23,680 nucleotides of DNA, from NCBI GenBank assembly GCA_030587525.1, contig JAUQYW010000729.1, forward strand, positions 1 to 23,680. The letters are read 5' to 3'. Under the pieces are notes generated by a model. The model was not told the DNA's origin and did not search any database. It saw only the letters and a program-made list of their open reading frames with translations. The position numbers and the translations under genes were made by a program. Origin of the DNA: Candidatus Sigynarchaeota archaeon (GTDB lineage Archaea; Asgardarchaeota; Lokiarchaeia; Sigynarchaeales; Sigynarchaeaceae). Positions 1 to 6,855 of the stretch are shown in pieces. The first letter of the stretch is position 1. Each line of letters starts with the position of its first letter.

Positions 1-311
1 GCCTCCGCTTTCGTCAGGCCCTGCAAAATTCCATAATGTTTCTGGTTTAAATGCCACGATTTGTGTACAGGAATCCACATTAAATCCATTTCTTCTAGTA
101 TAATATTCGCTGTACGAATCGCGCGTTTGTATAACGACGTGAAGACAATGTCAAATGTAAAACCATTCTTTTTTAACAACTTGCCTGTATCCCGCGCTTC
201 ACGGATGCCCATTTCGGAGAGTTCCGTTTCCGTCCAACCTGAGAAACGATTTTCAGAGTTAAAAATTGATTCACCATGGCGAACCATAACGATTTTGAGC
301 ACCAATGTCAT
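1..311 (-). CDS. gpmA: 2,3-bisphosphoglycerate-dependent phosphoglycerate mutase (partial, N-terminal 103 residues)
   Basis: Glycolytic/gluconeogenic interconversion of 3- and 2-phosphoglycerate in the cytoplasm. The reading frame runs off the left edge, so only the first 103 codons are seen. They begin MTLVLKIVMVRHGESIFN, where His12 is the expected phosphorylated histidine of the RHGE motif. They continue through ENRFSGWTETELSEMG, a KRAIRTA block with the substrate-binding Arg, and LNQKHYGILQGLTKAE, matching family order and spacing. The family usually has LNERHYG at the last block, and that Glu is the general acid; here the codon is CAG (Gln), which is odd. The ATG directly follows the TGA of the NLR-like gene with no gap, so the two are probably co-transcribed. 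Many archaea use the cofactor-independent enzyme instead, so this form may have been acquired. Confidence 0.9.
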   Translation of the reverse strand, partial: MTLVLKIVMVRHGESIFNSENRFSGWTETELSEMGIREARDTGKLLKKNGFTFDIVFTSLYKRAIRTANIILEEMDLMWIPVHKSWHLNQKHYGILQGLTKAE

Positions 312-3300
312 TCACCATTCGTTTTTTCCATCCCAATGGATGATTTCTTTACCCTTATTGATTTTCTCGAGCATCTCAGCGCTAAGATTTGGAAATGCCG
401 GCGTGGGATTACCCTTTAAACCCAATAATTCAAGAGCGCCAAGATTCACGATGCTGCCGGGGATAGAAGTGAGTTGATTATCGCCCAGTTCAAGTATTTT
501 GAGGGATTCATCCTTTCCTATTGAACCCGGGATAGATTTTATCTGATTTCTATTTAGCCAGAGTTCCTTGAGAAAGCAAAGATCTCCGATTGAATCGGGA
601 ATCGAGTTGAGCTCGTTGTTATCCACGTTGAGAAATTCCAGTTTCCTTAAACGGCCTATCGAATCAGGGAGAGCGGTCAATTTATTGTTTACCAAATCCA
701 TCGATTGAAGTGCCATCAAGTCTCCGATGCTATCTGGTAATGAAATTATCTCGTTGCAACCCAAATTGAGGTATTCGAGTGCTACCAATTTTCCAATAGA
801 AGGTGGCACCTGGCATAAATGGTTAAAGCCCAAACTAAGAAATTCGAGCGATCGCAAGAATCCAATCGTGTCTGGAATCGTGCTCAGCTGGTTATCGCCA
901 AGATCGAGTTTTTTAAGGGACGTGAGTGCGCTCATGTCCTTGGGAAGGGAAGTCAGTTGATTCGAAAACATGATGAGTTCGACGAGTTTCGGCAATTTTC
1001 CCCATCCTTCAGGGATTTTGCTAATCCGATTACGCCACAAATGAATGTTTTCGAGCTTCTCCAGGTTTCCTAATGATTCCGGAACTAGAATTAGCATGTT
1101 TTCTTGTAAGTTGAGCACTTTGAGTTTAATCAAGTTACCAATCGAATCTGGAAGTGATTCTAATTTGTTATTTTCCAGCGCTAGTTTTTCCAAGGATCGC
1201 AAGTTCCCAATGGACTCTGGAAGAGCGCAGAATTTATTTTCGTTTAAGTATAACGTGTGGAGAGATTGAATATTCCCGATCGTGCTAGGCAGCATGGTCA
1301 ATTGATTATGAGACAAATCAAGAAATTCAAGGGCTGTTAAATCCCCTATCGTATCGGGAATTGACGTTAATCGATTGGAGTGCAAATCGAGAAATTTAAG
1401 GGATTTCATGTTCACTAAATTGTCCGGAATACTCGTTAAACCGCAATTACACAAAGAAACTTTCTCTAAACGATTGAAATCCTTGAAAAACGATGAATAA
1501 TCGAAAAACCGGTTTTCGAATGCGGTAAACCAGGAAAGAGCGCACATGTCTTTCCATGCGACATCCTCGTAATCTGAGTGGTAATCATGGCGGAGTGCCT
1601 TTGCATACCATTGCGCGACACGCGCGTGGGCGAGGCTGAATAGGTGCATTTTGTCATCCTCGATCAGCAACCCGTGACCAGTTACAACCTTCAATGCTCT
1701 CCAGATGTCATTCCTCGAATCACTGCCTTTTTGTGAATGGATAAAATGATCAACGGTTACGGTTTCATCATTCATGGCTCCATAACATGCCCCGACAAGC
1801 ACGCGCAAGATCGTTGCTGCGGACATCGATCCTGAAGTGCCGGGTTTCCCGGCCATCTCCTCAACCTGGTTATGCAAATATGCCCGAAGATTATCGGTAA
1901 TCTGGCTTTCTTTAACAATTTGGGATGGATATTCCATCTCTAGAAGGGCATAACCGATGGTCACGAAATCAGCACCGAATTGCTCCAAGACCCTGTTCAC
2001 ATAGCGATCCATCTCCGGATCATGCGGTAATCGCTTTCTTGTTTCGAGTTCGGTCATATATTTTGCTATTAAATCGTGCTTAGCTTGAAACAATTGTTTT
2101 TCATAGCCATTCGTAGTTATCTCGAATAATTTTTCGCACGTCTCCAACTCCCGCATCGTATTTTGCTTGCACTTGTCCTTGATGCCTTCCAAAGACAACC
2201 GTGACGTGATTAAAACATGCACGTTCCCCCGCTCTAATAATGGCACCAATGCTGCCAATTTCTCTGCGCTGGTGCCATAATCGAGCCGGTGCAAGTCATC
2301 GATGACGAGCAGCCATTCGTTACTGTCCTCGAATATAGAGGCTACGAATGCCTCTATCTCCTTCACATGATTTGCAAAGATGACGTGCTTACCCCCGTGG
2401 TGAGCGTCGTAGGCAATAACCTTGGCCATTGTCGTTTTCGAGAATCCGGAACTACCAGTCAATACGATCCAACGGTTCTTTTCGAATAATGCTTGCTTCA
2501 ATGCTTGCACGAGACCCTCTACCCGGATGATGTATCCGGCTTTAATGTCGATATCATATATCATTCCACGGATTGCACGAGGTTTTAGCATGCGAAAGAA
2601 ATCCGGCGTTACATCGTTTGTATGCATCACACTATCGTAATTATCATGAGCTGGAATTTTCCCGGCACTGGTGGTGATAGGAATTTTGATGTAATCGGGC
2701 AATGGCATATCTCGCGGGTGCAATGTCCCTCGAATGCCGTGGATCCAGCCTTGAACTTCTTGAATATCGACGATCCGGTAATCTGCGAATAATTCTCGAT
2801 ACATGCTTGCCGGCACGAAGAATTTTTGCTTCACGGTTTTTGCATCGAAAGTCTCGTATTCATTCCACATCTCACGGCTCGTGATGTCGAACGGGAGGTC
2901 CATGCTTGAAATTTTTCGCGATCCGGGTTCCTTAACCGGCACTGATATGATGGGAATCGCGTGGCCGGTGCCAGTCTTCTTCATGATGCAAAACATAATT
3001 TTAGACTTGAAGGACGTCGCTTCCCCTAAACGTGCGATGACGGCGGCGAGCAACACCGAGAAATTGATGCAATTCGTTTCCGCAAGATTCAGGGTGAATT
3101 CGGGTGGGTTCACGAGCTGCTGGTTGCGAGCGAATGGCTCAAAAAATAATAGCTCATTCAGCTTGAAATTGCGACCAGCCGGATGGTATTTTGGGAGCCG
3201 TTTCAACGTGTTGAGAAACGCCGCAACGACTCGGCATGCGCGATCTTCACCTCTGGACATAATATCATATTTGCTGAATATCTCCCAGAAATCTCCGAAG

Positions 3301-3962
3301 ATGCCAGTTTCTTTGTTTATTCCCGATGTTCTTTCGGTGATGAAGCTGTATGGCGAGCCCGGGATCCACAAAGCAATGGCATCGAGCAAATCGAGACCAG
3401 CCAGGGTGCTCGGCCATAGCACCGTCGTAGGATTCGTGAGATGCACTATCCCTGAATGCCATGTAATATGGTTGAAAGGGGCGAATGTCAGCAATGCTGC
3501 ATCCTTGTTGACGACGCGTTCAACTTCGAAGCCCAAATGGCTCTTGGAATCAAGGATGATCTCAGCATCCCATTCGATAGTCGAAGTCTTGGCCACAGGC
3601 CACTCGTCCGTGAACACCAAGCCCCATTCCTTCGTGATCGTTGCGTCGGGAAGCAACGAGCCGATGGCCTTCCGTGCCTCTGCAATGCAGCGGTTACCTT
3701 TCCATACGGAAATACTGACCGTGAATTCCCCGGTCTCACGGTTCCCGTCATTGCAGATTTCGGTGGTGAACACGGGCCCGAGTGCGTCGAGCATTCGCCA
3801 CGCGCGGTTGGCGCCTTTGTCCGGTGGTCGTGGTACATCGTGGTACCAGTGCACGAGCTCGTAAATCTCGTCGAGCATGGGCAGGATCACGTCGTGATGC
3901 TTCCGTAACGTGATAGTGACGTGGCGTCGCGGTTGCTGCTGGCTCTGATCGGCGGAGGGCAT
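312..3962 (-). CDS. NLR-like protein: transglutaminase-like domain, STAND NTPase, leucine-rich repeats
   Basis: A 1216-residue predicted cytoplasmic protein with no signal peptide. Residues 1-290 are unrecognised. Residues 295-400 resemble a transglutaminase-like cysteine-protease fold: Cys298 in ETNCINFSVLLAAVIARLG, His334 in GTGHAIPIISV, and a following Asp (355 or 359). Residues 495-600 carry a P-loop NTPase: Walker A GSSGFSKTT (503-511, with Ser in place of the usual last Gly), Walker B LLVIDD (551-556), and VHVLITSR (581-588) as a sensor-like strand-Arg. Residues 600-820 are helical, like STAND winged-helix/helical regions. Residues 832-1200 form 16 LRRs of 23 residues (LxxLxLxxNxLxxIPDSIGxL), the plant/ROCO-like type. 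The order effector-NTPase-LRR is that of NLR immune receptors and prokaryotic STAND defence proteins. A role in defence or signalling is inference. The stop abuts the gpmA start. Confidence 0.85.
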   Translation of the reverse strand: MPSADQSQQQPRRHVTITLRKHHDVILPMLDEIYELVHWYHDVPRPPDKGANRAWRMLDALGPVFTTEICNDGNRETGEFTVSISVWKGNRCIAEARKAIGSLLPDATITKEWGLVFTDEWPVAKTSTIEWDAEIILDSKSHLGFEVERVVNKDAALLTFAPFNHITWHSGIVHLTNPTTVLWPSTLAGLDLLDAIALWIPGSPYSFITERTSGINKETGIFGDFWEIFSKYDIMSRGEDRACRVVAAFLNTLKRLPKYHPAGRNFKLNELLFFEPFARNQQLVNPPEFTLNLAETNCINFSVLLAAVIARLGEATSFKSKIMFCIMKKTGTGHAIPIISVPVKEPGSRKISSMDLPFDITSREMWNEYETFDAKTVKQKFFVPASMYRELFADYRIVDIQEVQGWIHGIRGTLHPRDMPLPDYIKIPITTSAGKIPAHDNYDSVMHTNDVTPDFFRMLKPRAIRGMIYDIDIKAGYIIRVEGLVQALKQALFEKNRWIVLTGSSGFSKTTMAKVIAYDAHHGGKHVIFANHVKEIEAFVASIFEDSNEWLLVIDDLHRLDYGTSAEKLAALVPLLERGNVHVLITSRLSLEGIKDKCKQNTMRELETCEKLFEITTNGYEKQLFQAKHDLIAKYMTELETRKRLPHDPEMDRYVNRVLEQFGADFVTIGYALLEMEYPSQIVKESQITDNLRAYLHNQVEEMAGKPGTSGSMSAATILRVLVGACYGAMNDETVTVDHFIHSQKGSDSRNDIWRALKVVTGHGLLIEDDKMHLFSLAHARVAQWYAKALRHDYHSDYEDVAWKDMCALSWFTAFENRFFDYSSFFKDFNRLEKVSLCNCGLTSIPDNLVNMKSLKFLDLHSNRLTSIPDTIGDLTALEFLDLSHNQLTMLPSTIGNIQSLHTLYLNENKFCALPESIGNLRSLEKLALENNKLESLPDSIGNLIKLKVLNLQENMLILVPESLGNLEKLENIHLWRNRISKIPEGWGKLPKLVELIMFSNQLTSLPKDMSALTSLKKLDLGDNQLSTIPDTIGFLRSLEFLSLGFNHLCQVPPSIGKLVALEYLNLGCNEIISLPDSIGDLMALQSMDLVNNKLTALPDSIGRLRKLEFLNVDNNELNSIPDSIGDLCFLKELWLNRNQIKSIPGSIGKDESLKILELGDNQLTSIPGSIVNLGALELLGLKGNPTPAFPNLSAEMLEKINKGKEIIHWDGKNEW

Positions 3963-4042
3963 AGTGATCGCATCGGGGAACGCAAGAGGCGTGCTGCAAC
4001 GTTCACGGGGCGTTGCTCTTGCATAACTCTAGCCTTGACATG

Positions 4043-4050
4043 CTATAAAA
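4043..4050 (-). promoter_or_regulatory. TATA-like box for the NLR-like gene
   Basis: On the minus strand the sequence reads TTTTATAG, a good archaeal TATA box, about 85 bases before the ATG at 3962. It would give an untranslated leader of roughly 58 bases. No Shine-Dalgarno site precedes that ATG. The same bases also read CTATAAAAG on the plus strand, but no plus-strand gene follows. Confidence 0.3.
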
Positions 4051-4148
4051 GGATGATCGGAACTGCGAGATGCAACCTTGGCAACGCGGGATCCTTTCCA
4101 TACCGGCTATCATTTTTTATTTATTTTCGCACGCTGAAAGGATAATCG

Positions 4149-4167
4149 GATTGCATTTCATGCAATC
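4149..4167. repeat. Perfect inverted repeat GATTGCAT-ttc-ATGCAATC
   Basis: Two perfect 8-base arms with a 3-base centre lie in the 328-base gap between the DUF3303 stop and the NLR-like start, about 100 bases upstream of the NLR TATA-like box. It could be a protein-binding operator or a short hairpin. Apart from this, an oligo-T tract and a TATA-like box, the gap holds no gene that I can see. Confidence 0.4.
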
Positions 4168-4229
4168 TGAACTGCATGGCAAGATCAAGGAATTCGAGAC
4201 CTTGATGGACATCAAATATTTGAAATGTT

Positions 4230-4244
4230 AAAAAATAAAAAAAA
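4230..4244 (-). terminator. Oligo-T terminator after the DUF3303 gene
   Basis: On the minus strand this reads as two T runs (8 T and 6 T) separated by one A, about 45 bases past the DUF3303 stop codon. Such T tracts terminate archaeal transcription without needing a hairpin. Confidence 0.5.
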
Positions 4245-4290
4245 TAGGATCCGGTCGAAAAAGCAAGCCCTAGCCGACGCTGTCCTCGAC

Positions 4291-4608
4291 TTATTTCGCA
4301 GGTTTTTTCATTTTGTTGGCGAGATCAAGGAGTTTCGGCGTGTATTCTTCAACAGTCATCGCCGGCGCGCATTTCACGACCTTGTACACCCCTGGAACTG
4401 CGATGCGCCATTGGCTGAACAAATGGAGGAGATGTTCCTCCGACTTGCTCTCGATCATGGCAATGCCCCAGTTTTCAGGCGTGACCATCCAGTTCGTCAC
4501 CTTGGTTCCTTCAAAGGTTATTGCCGCTTTTGAGAGGAGCTCCGCACCTTTGAGCATGTCCAGCGGCGTGATGCTCTCGCTGAGCTCGAAATATGCTATG
4601 AATTTCAT
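4291..4608 (-). CDS. DUF3303-like small protein
   Basis: A 105-residue soluble protein starting MKFIAYFELSESITPLDML. Its plan matches the DUF3303 (ferredoxin-like/dimeric alpha-beta barrel-like) family: an N-terminal strand, a helix, a central strand TNWMVTPENWGIAMIES, a helix with HLLHLFSQWR, and a C-terminal strand VYKVVKCAPAMTVEEY. The biochemical role of this family is not known. The start is well supported: GAGGTG lies about 8 bases before the ATG, one of the few clear ribosome-binding sites in the window. A palindrome overlies its promoter region. It is divergent from the membrane-TIM-barrel gene and followed by an oligo-T tract, so it is probably a single-gene transcript. Confidence 0.75.
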   Translation of the reverse strand: MKFIAYFELSESITPLDMLKGAELLSKAAITFEGTKVTNWMVTPENWGIAMIESKSEEHLLHLFSQWRIAVPGVYKVVKCAPAMTVEEYTPKLLDLANKMKKPAK

Positions 4609-4621
4609 TCCACTTCACCTC

Positions 4622-4643
4622 TATACCCTCATTCATGGGTATA
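4622..4643. promoter_or_regulatory. Inverted repeat TATACCC-N8-GGGTATA over the DUF3303 promoter
   Basis: Perfect 7-base arms separated by 8 bases lie 14 to 35 bases upstream of the DUF3303 ATG, where the TATA box should be; one arm itself is TATA-like. The position fits an operator for a dimeric regulator. It also lies in the divergent promoter region of the membrane-TIM-barrel gene. Confidence 0.4.
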
Positions 4644-4708
4644 TGTTGTATCGGAGTCTGCACCTAAAAATCTTCCACCGATCCTTCTCTGGATGTGGGA
4701 TTGGATAA

Positions 4709-4718
4709 CGATTTATCC
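4709..4718 (+). promoter_or_regulatory. TATA-like box CGATTTATC for a leaderless transcript
   Basis: The centre of TTTATC lies about 26 bases before the ATG at 4740, the archaeal spacing for a transcript beginning at the start codon. There is no Shine-Dalgarno site. The same nine bases occur before the GH27-like gene at 6823-6831 with nearly the same spacing. Confidence 0.4.
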
Positions 4719-4739
4719 ATCGGATGAGACCTGGTGTTC

Positions 4740-6605
4740 ATGGTGGAAGGAAAGCTGGCGCGAAGCGTGGGGCCGATTTTGCTCGCGGGAGGAGTCGTGG
4801 CCATCGCGTTGTCGATACTCCTTTTCGCATCGTTCTCGATATATCTGTCGAGGGCAGTGGAACATAGCATGCCGTGGGTGAGTGACGGGAGTGCTTTTTT
4901 ATACGGGATCGCGTTCACGGGGCTTCTTGGCGGGACGGGTATAGCCATCGGTGGATTCTTGCGCGTTACATCTGGTATCACGAGATGGCGCGAAGCGTTG
5001 GAACGTGCAATTCCCGGGCGCCCCGGGACGGAAGATCCGGTCATGAAGCGTGCGGTGCTCATCGAACTCTGGTCCCTGCCCTTCATGTCCGTCTTCTTCG
5101 CACTCGCGGTCCAAATGGCGGTCATCGGCGGCCTTTACTCGCGGCTGGTGGGCTTCATGGCCGCGGGGTTTCTCTTGCTCGTCATCGGCGGGCTGGCCGT
5201 CCTGTTTCGCGGGTTGCTGCAGTCCGAAGCGGTCCGGATTGGCTTCTTTGTCGTTAACGTGGCGCTGCTGGTGTTCTTGACGTGGTTGACGTGGCTGGCG
5301 GCGTTCACCGGGTATCGACTCATCTGGGGGTTCGCCGGGTGGGGCACTGGCTTCGGCCTGCGCGTCGTGCTGCAAGACCGGAAGGGGAAACTGCAAGCGA
5401 CCAAGGCCTGGAGGCAGCGGCTCAAGACGTGGAGCTCTGACCATTTCTCCAGCCGTCAATACAAAACCGTCGCATCATACACGGCGATCCTGGCGCTCTT
5501 TGCTGGCCCCGGCGCCTTGCTGATGACTGCCCCGGCGTGGAACTGCCAGACCCACGAGTTCACGGTCACGCCCCAGCAAGCCCAGCAAGCCGACCTGGTC
5601 ATGTATTACACCAGCGGCTTCTATACTCACCATTACGTAGTCGACATCGCCAAGGAGTTCAACGTGACGCTCACGCTCGGGTGGAACAACGGTGTTGGGT
5701 TGCTCAACACGACGAACGGGACGGCAGGGCAGGAGATGGTGCAGTTCATGAAGTACGCCAACGAGCAAGGGGTGCCGATCGAGATATTCCAGACGTATCA
5801 AGGGTATCACTGGGAGGATTTTCTCGCCGGACAGGCAGGGGAGGGAGTCTGGACGCTTTTCAAGTCCTGGCTCGTCGATAACAACGTGACCGTGCAATAC
5901 ATGCTCTGGGACATCGAGGACGGGTCCAGGCCCTCGGACATTACCGGCATGGATGCCTTTTTTCCCTTCGTGGAGATCCGGGGCTTGGCACAGCGGACCC
6001 GGGAGCTTCCCGCCGTGCGGGCGCAGTTCGAGCGGTTGGTGGCCGACGCCGCGGCCATGGGCGTCAAGACGCGCATCACGACGTTCGGTCCCAGCGACAC
6101 GTTCGACGGCGACGACGACACGAATCGCCTCGGGGGGTTAATCTCCTACGCGATCGCGGACCTCATCGCGAACGAGTCGGTTGACTACGTGTCCACGATG
6201 GCGTACACGAACCACTGGGGAGACATCCCGCCGGAAGAGATGGGAGGATATGAATCCGTCTATGAGAACGCGCGGATGCAGCGGCACTTGCACCCCAACC
6301 ACGTCGGAATTGATATCGGCAACATCAACGGCGCCGGCGAGACCACGATCGAATCGGTCGTCGATCAGGTAAACTTGGCGATCGCCGGCGGGGCGACGAG
6401 CGTGCGTCTCTTCAACGGGGCCAGCTGGGTCAATGGCTGGTCGTACGTGGTCGAAGGGCCCGAATGGGGGTACGATGGCACCCGCGCCTTGTTTGCAGCC
6501 ATCCGGCAGGGCGGAACGACGCGGTACACCGAGAACACGACGTATCACGTGAACACGTTCCAGCCCTTGTTCCTGGACTGCGTGTTGAACATCATGAAAA
6601 TGTAG
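4740..6605 (+). CDS. Seven-helix membrane protein with extracytoplasmic TIM-barrel (glycosidase-like) domain
   Basis: A 621-residue protein (a GTG start at 4734 would add two residues; TGA at 4725 blocks further extension). Hydrophobic segments lie at about residues 9-36, 51-75, 106-132, 135-157, 167-186, 188-209 and 243-265. Arg/Lys-rich loops at 76-105 and 212-242 indicate an N-in topology that places the C-terminal domain outside the cell. Residues 275-600 show the strand-helix rhythm of a TIM barrel: ADLVMYYTSGFYTHH, NVTLTLGWNN, VQYMLWDIEDGS, VKTRITTFGP, VDYVSTMAYTNHWG and HVGIDIGNING. Acidic residues in WDIED and the DGDDD cluster could be catalytic or metal-binding. A polysaccharide-related role is inferred from the fold and from the glycosidase-like neighbour. 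I do not recognise a named family. The last 20 codons recur at 17625. Confidence 0.75.
   Translation: MVEGKLARSVGPILLAGGVVAIALSILLFASFSIYLSRAVEHSMPWVSDGSAFLYGIAFTGLLGGTGIAIGGFLRVTSGITRWREALERAIPGRPGTEDPVMKRAVLIELWSLPFMSVFFALAVQMAVIGGLYSRLVGFMAAGFLLLVIGGLAVLFRGLLQSEAVRIGFFVVNVALLVFLTWLTWLAAFTGYRLIWGFAGWGTGFGLRVVLQDRKGKLQATKAWRQRLKTWSSDHFSSRQYKTVASYTAILALFAGPGALLMTAPAWNCQTHEFTVTPQQAQQADLVMYYTSGFYTHHYVVDIAKEFNVTLTLGWNNGVGLLNTTNGTAGQEMVQFMKYANEQGVPIEIFQTYQGYHWEDFLAGQAGEGVWTLFKSWLVDNNVTVQYMLWDIEDGSRPSDITGMDAFFPFVEIRGLAQRTRELPAVRAQFERLVADAAAMGVKTRITTFGPSDTFDGDDDTNRLGGLISYAIADLIANESVDYVSTMAYTNHWGDIPPEEMGGYESVYENARMQRHLHPNHVGIDIGNINGAGETTIESVVDQVNLAIAGGATSVRLFNGASWVNGWSYVVEGPEWGYDGTRALFAAIRQGGTTRYTENTTYHVNTFQPLFLDCVLNIMKM
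6545..6603 (+). repeat. 59-bp direct repeat, copy 1 (3' end of the membrane-TIM-barrel gene)
   Basis: This segment matches 17625-17683 in the same orientation: the first 30 bases are identical and 52 of 59 overall. It encodes the C-terminal residues HVNTFQPLFLDCVLNIMKM here. Confidence 0.85.
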
Positions 6606-6730
6606 AAGCGTCCGATTGGTAAAGAATCAGATAAAAGAGTCGGAAGGGAAAAACACCTAACATCTACTTGCTAAAAAAAAATGGAGGCGCGGGTTCAATT
6701 GAAGGCGTAGGTTCGATTGTAACTGCCGGT

Positions 6731-6796
6731 TCTTTTTTCTCTGTTTTTTGCATCAAGTACCTTTGTTTTTCCGCGTTACTCGCTTTTTTCTTTTTA
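6731..6796 (+). terminator. Oligo-T tracts after the membrane-TIM-barrel gene
   Basis: Several runs of five to six T (at about 6732-6737, 6744-6749 and 6784-6795) lie 125-190 bases past the stop codon. They fit archaeal factor-independent termination and separate this gene from the GH27-like gene, which has its own promoter. Confidence 0.45.
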
Positions 6797-6822
6797 CTAA
6801 AGATAAAAAGAAAAATCGTCAT

Positions 6823-6833
6823 CGATTTATCTA
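6823..6833 (+). promoter_or_regulatory. TATA-like box CGATTTATCTA for the GH27-like gene
   Basis: TTTATCTA is centred about 26-27 bases before the ATG at 6856, fitting a leaderless archaeal transcript. This favours that ATG over the TTG at 6748, whose extra 36 residues are encoded by T-rich terminator-like sequence. Confidence 0.45.
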
Positions 6834-6855
6834 CATCCTCGATGCATCTTATACT

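Noticed and set aside
2803..3864. A 353-codon open frame on the plus strand
   Set aside because: It is wholly antisense to the N-terminal half of the NLR-like gene and shows no recognisable domain, whereas the minus frame has clear motifs.
4899..5459. Long minus-strand frame rich in Pro, Gln and Arg
   Set aside because: Low-quality composition and antisense to the membrane-helix region of the 4740 gene.
6748..6855. N-terminal extension of the GH27-like enzyme from a TTG
   Set aside because: The extra residues are encoded by T-rich terminator-like and promoter sequence; family similarity begins just after ATG 6856, which has a TATA-like box 26 bases before it.
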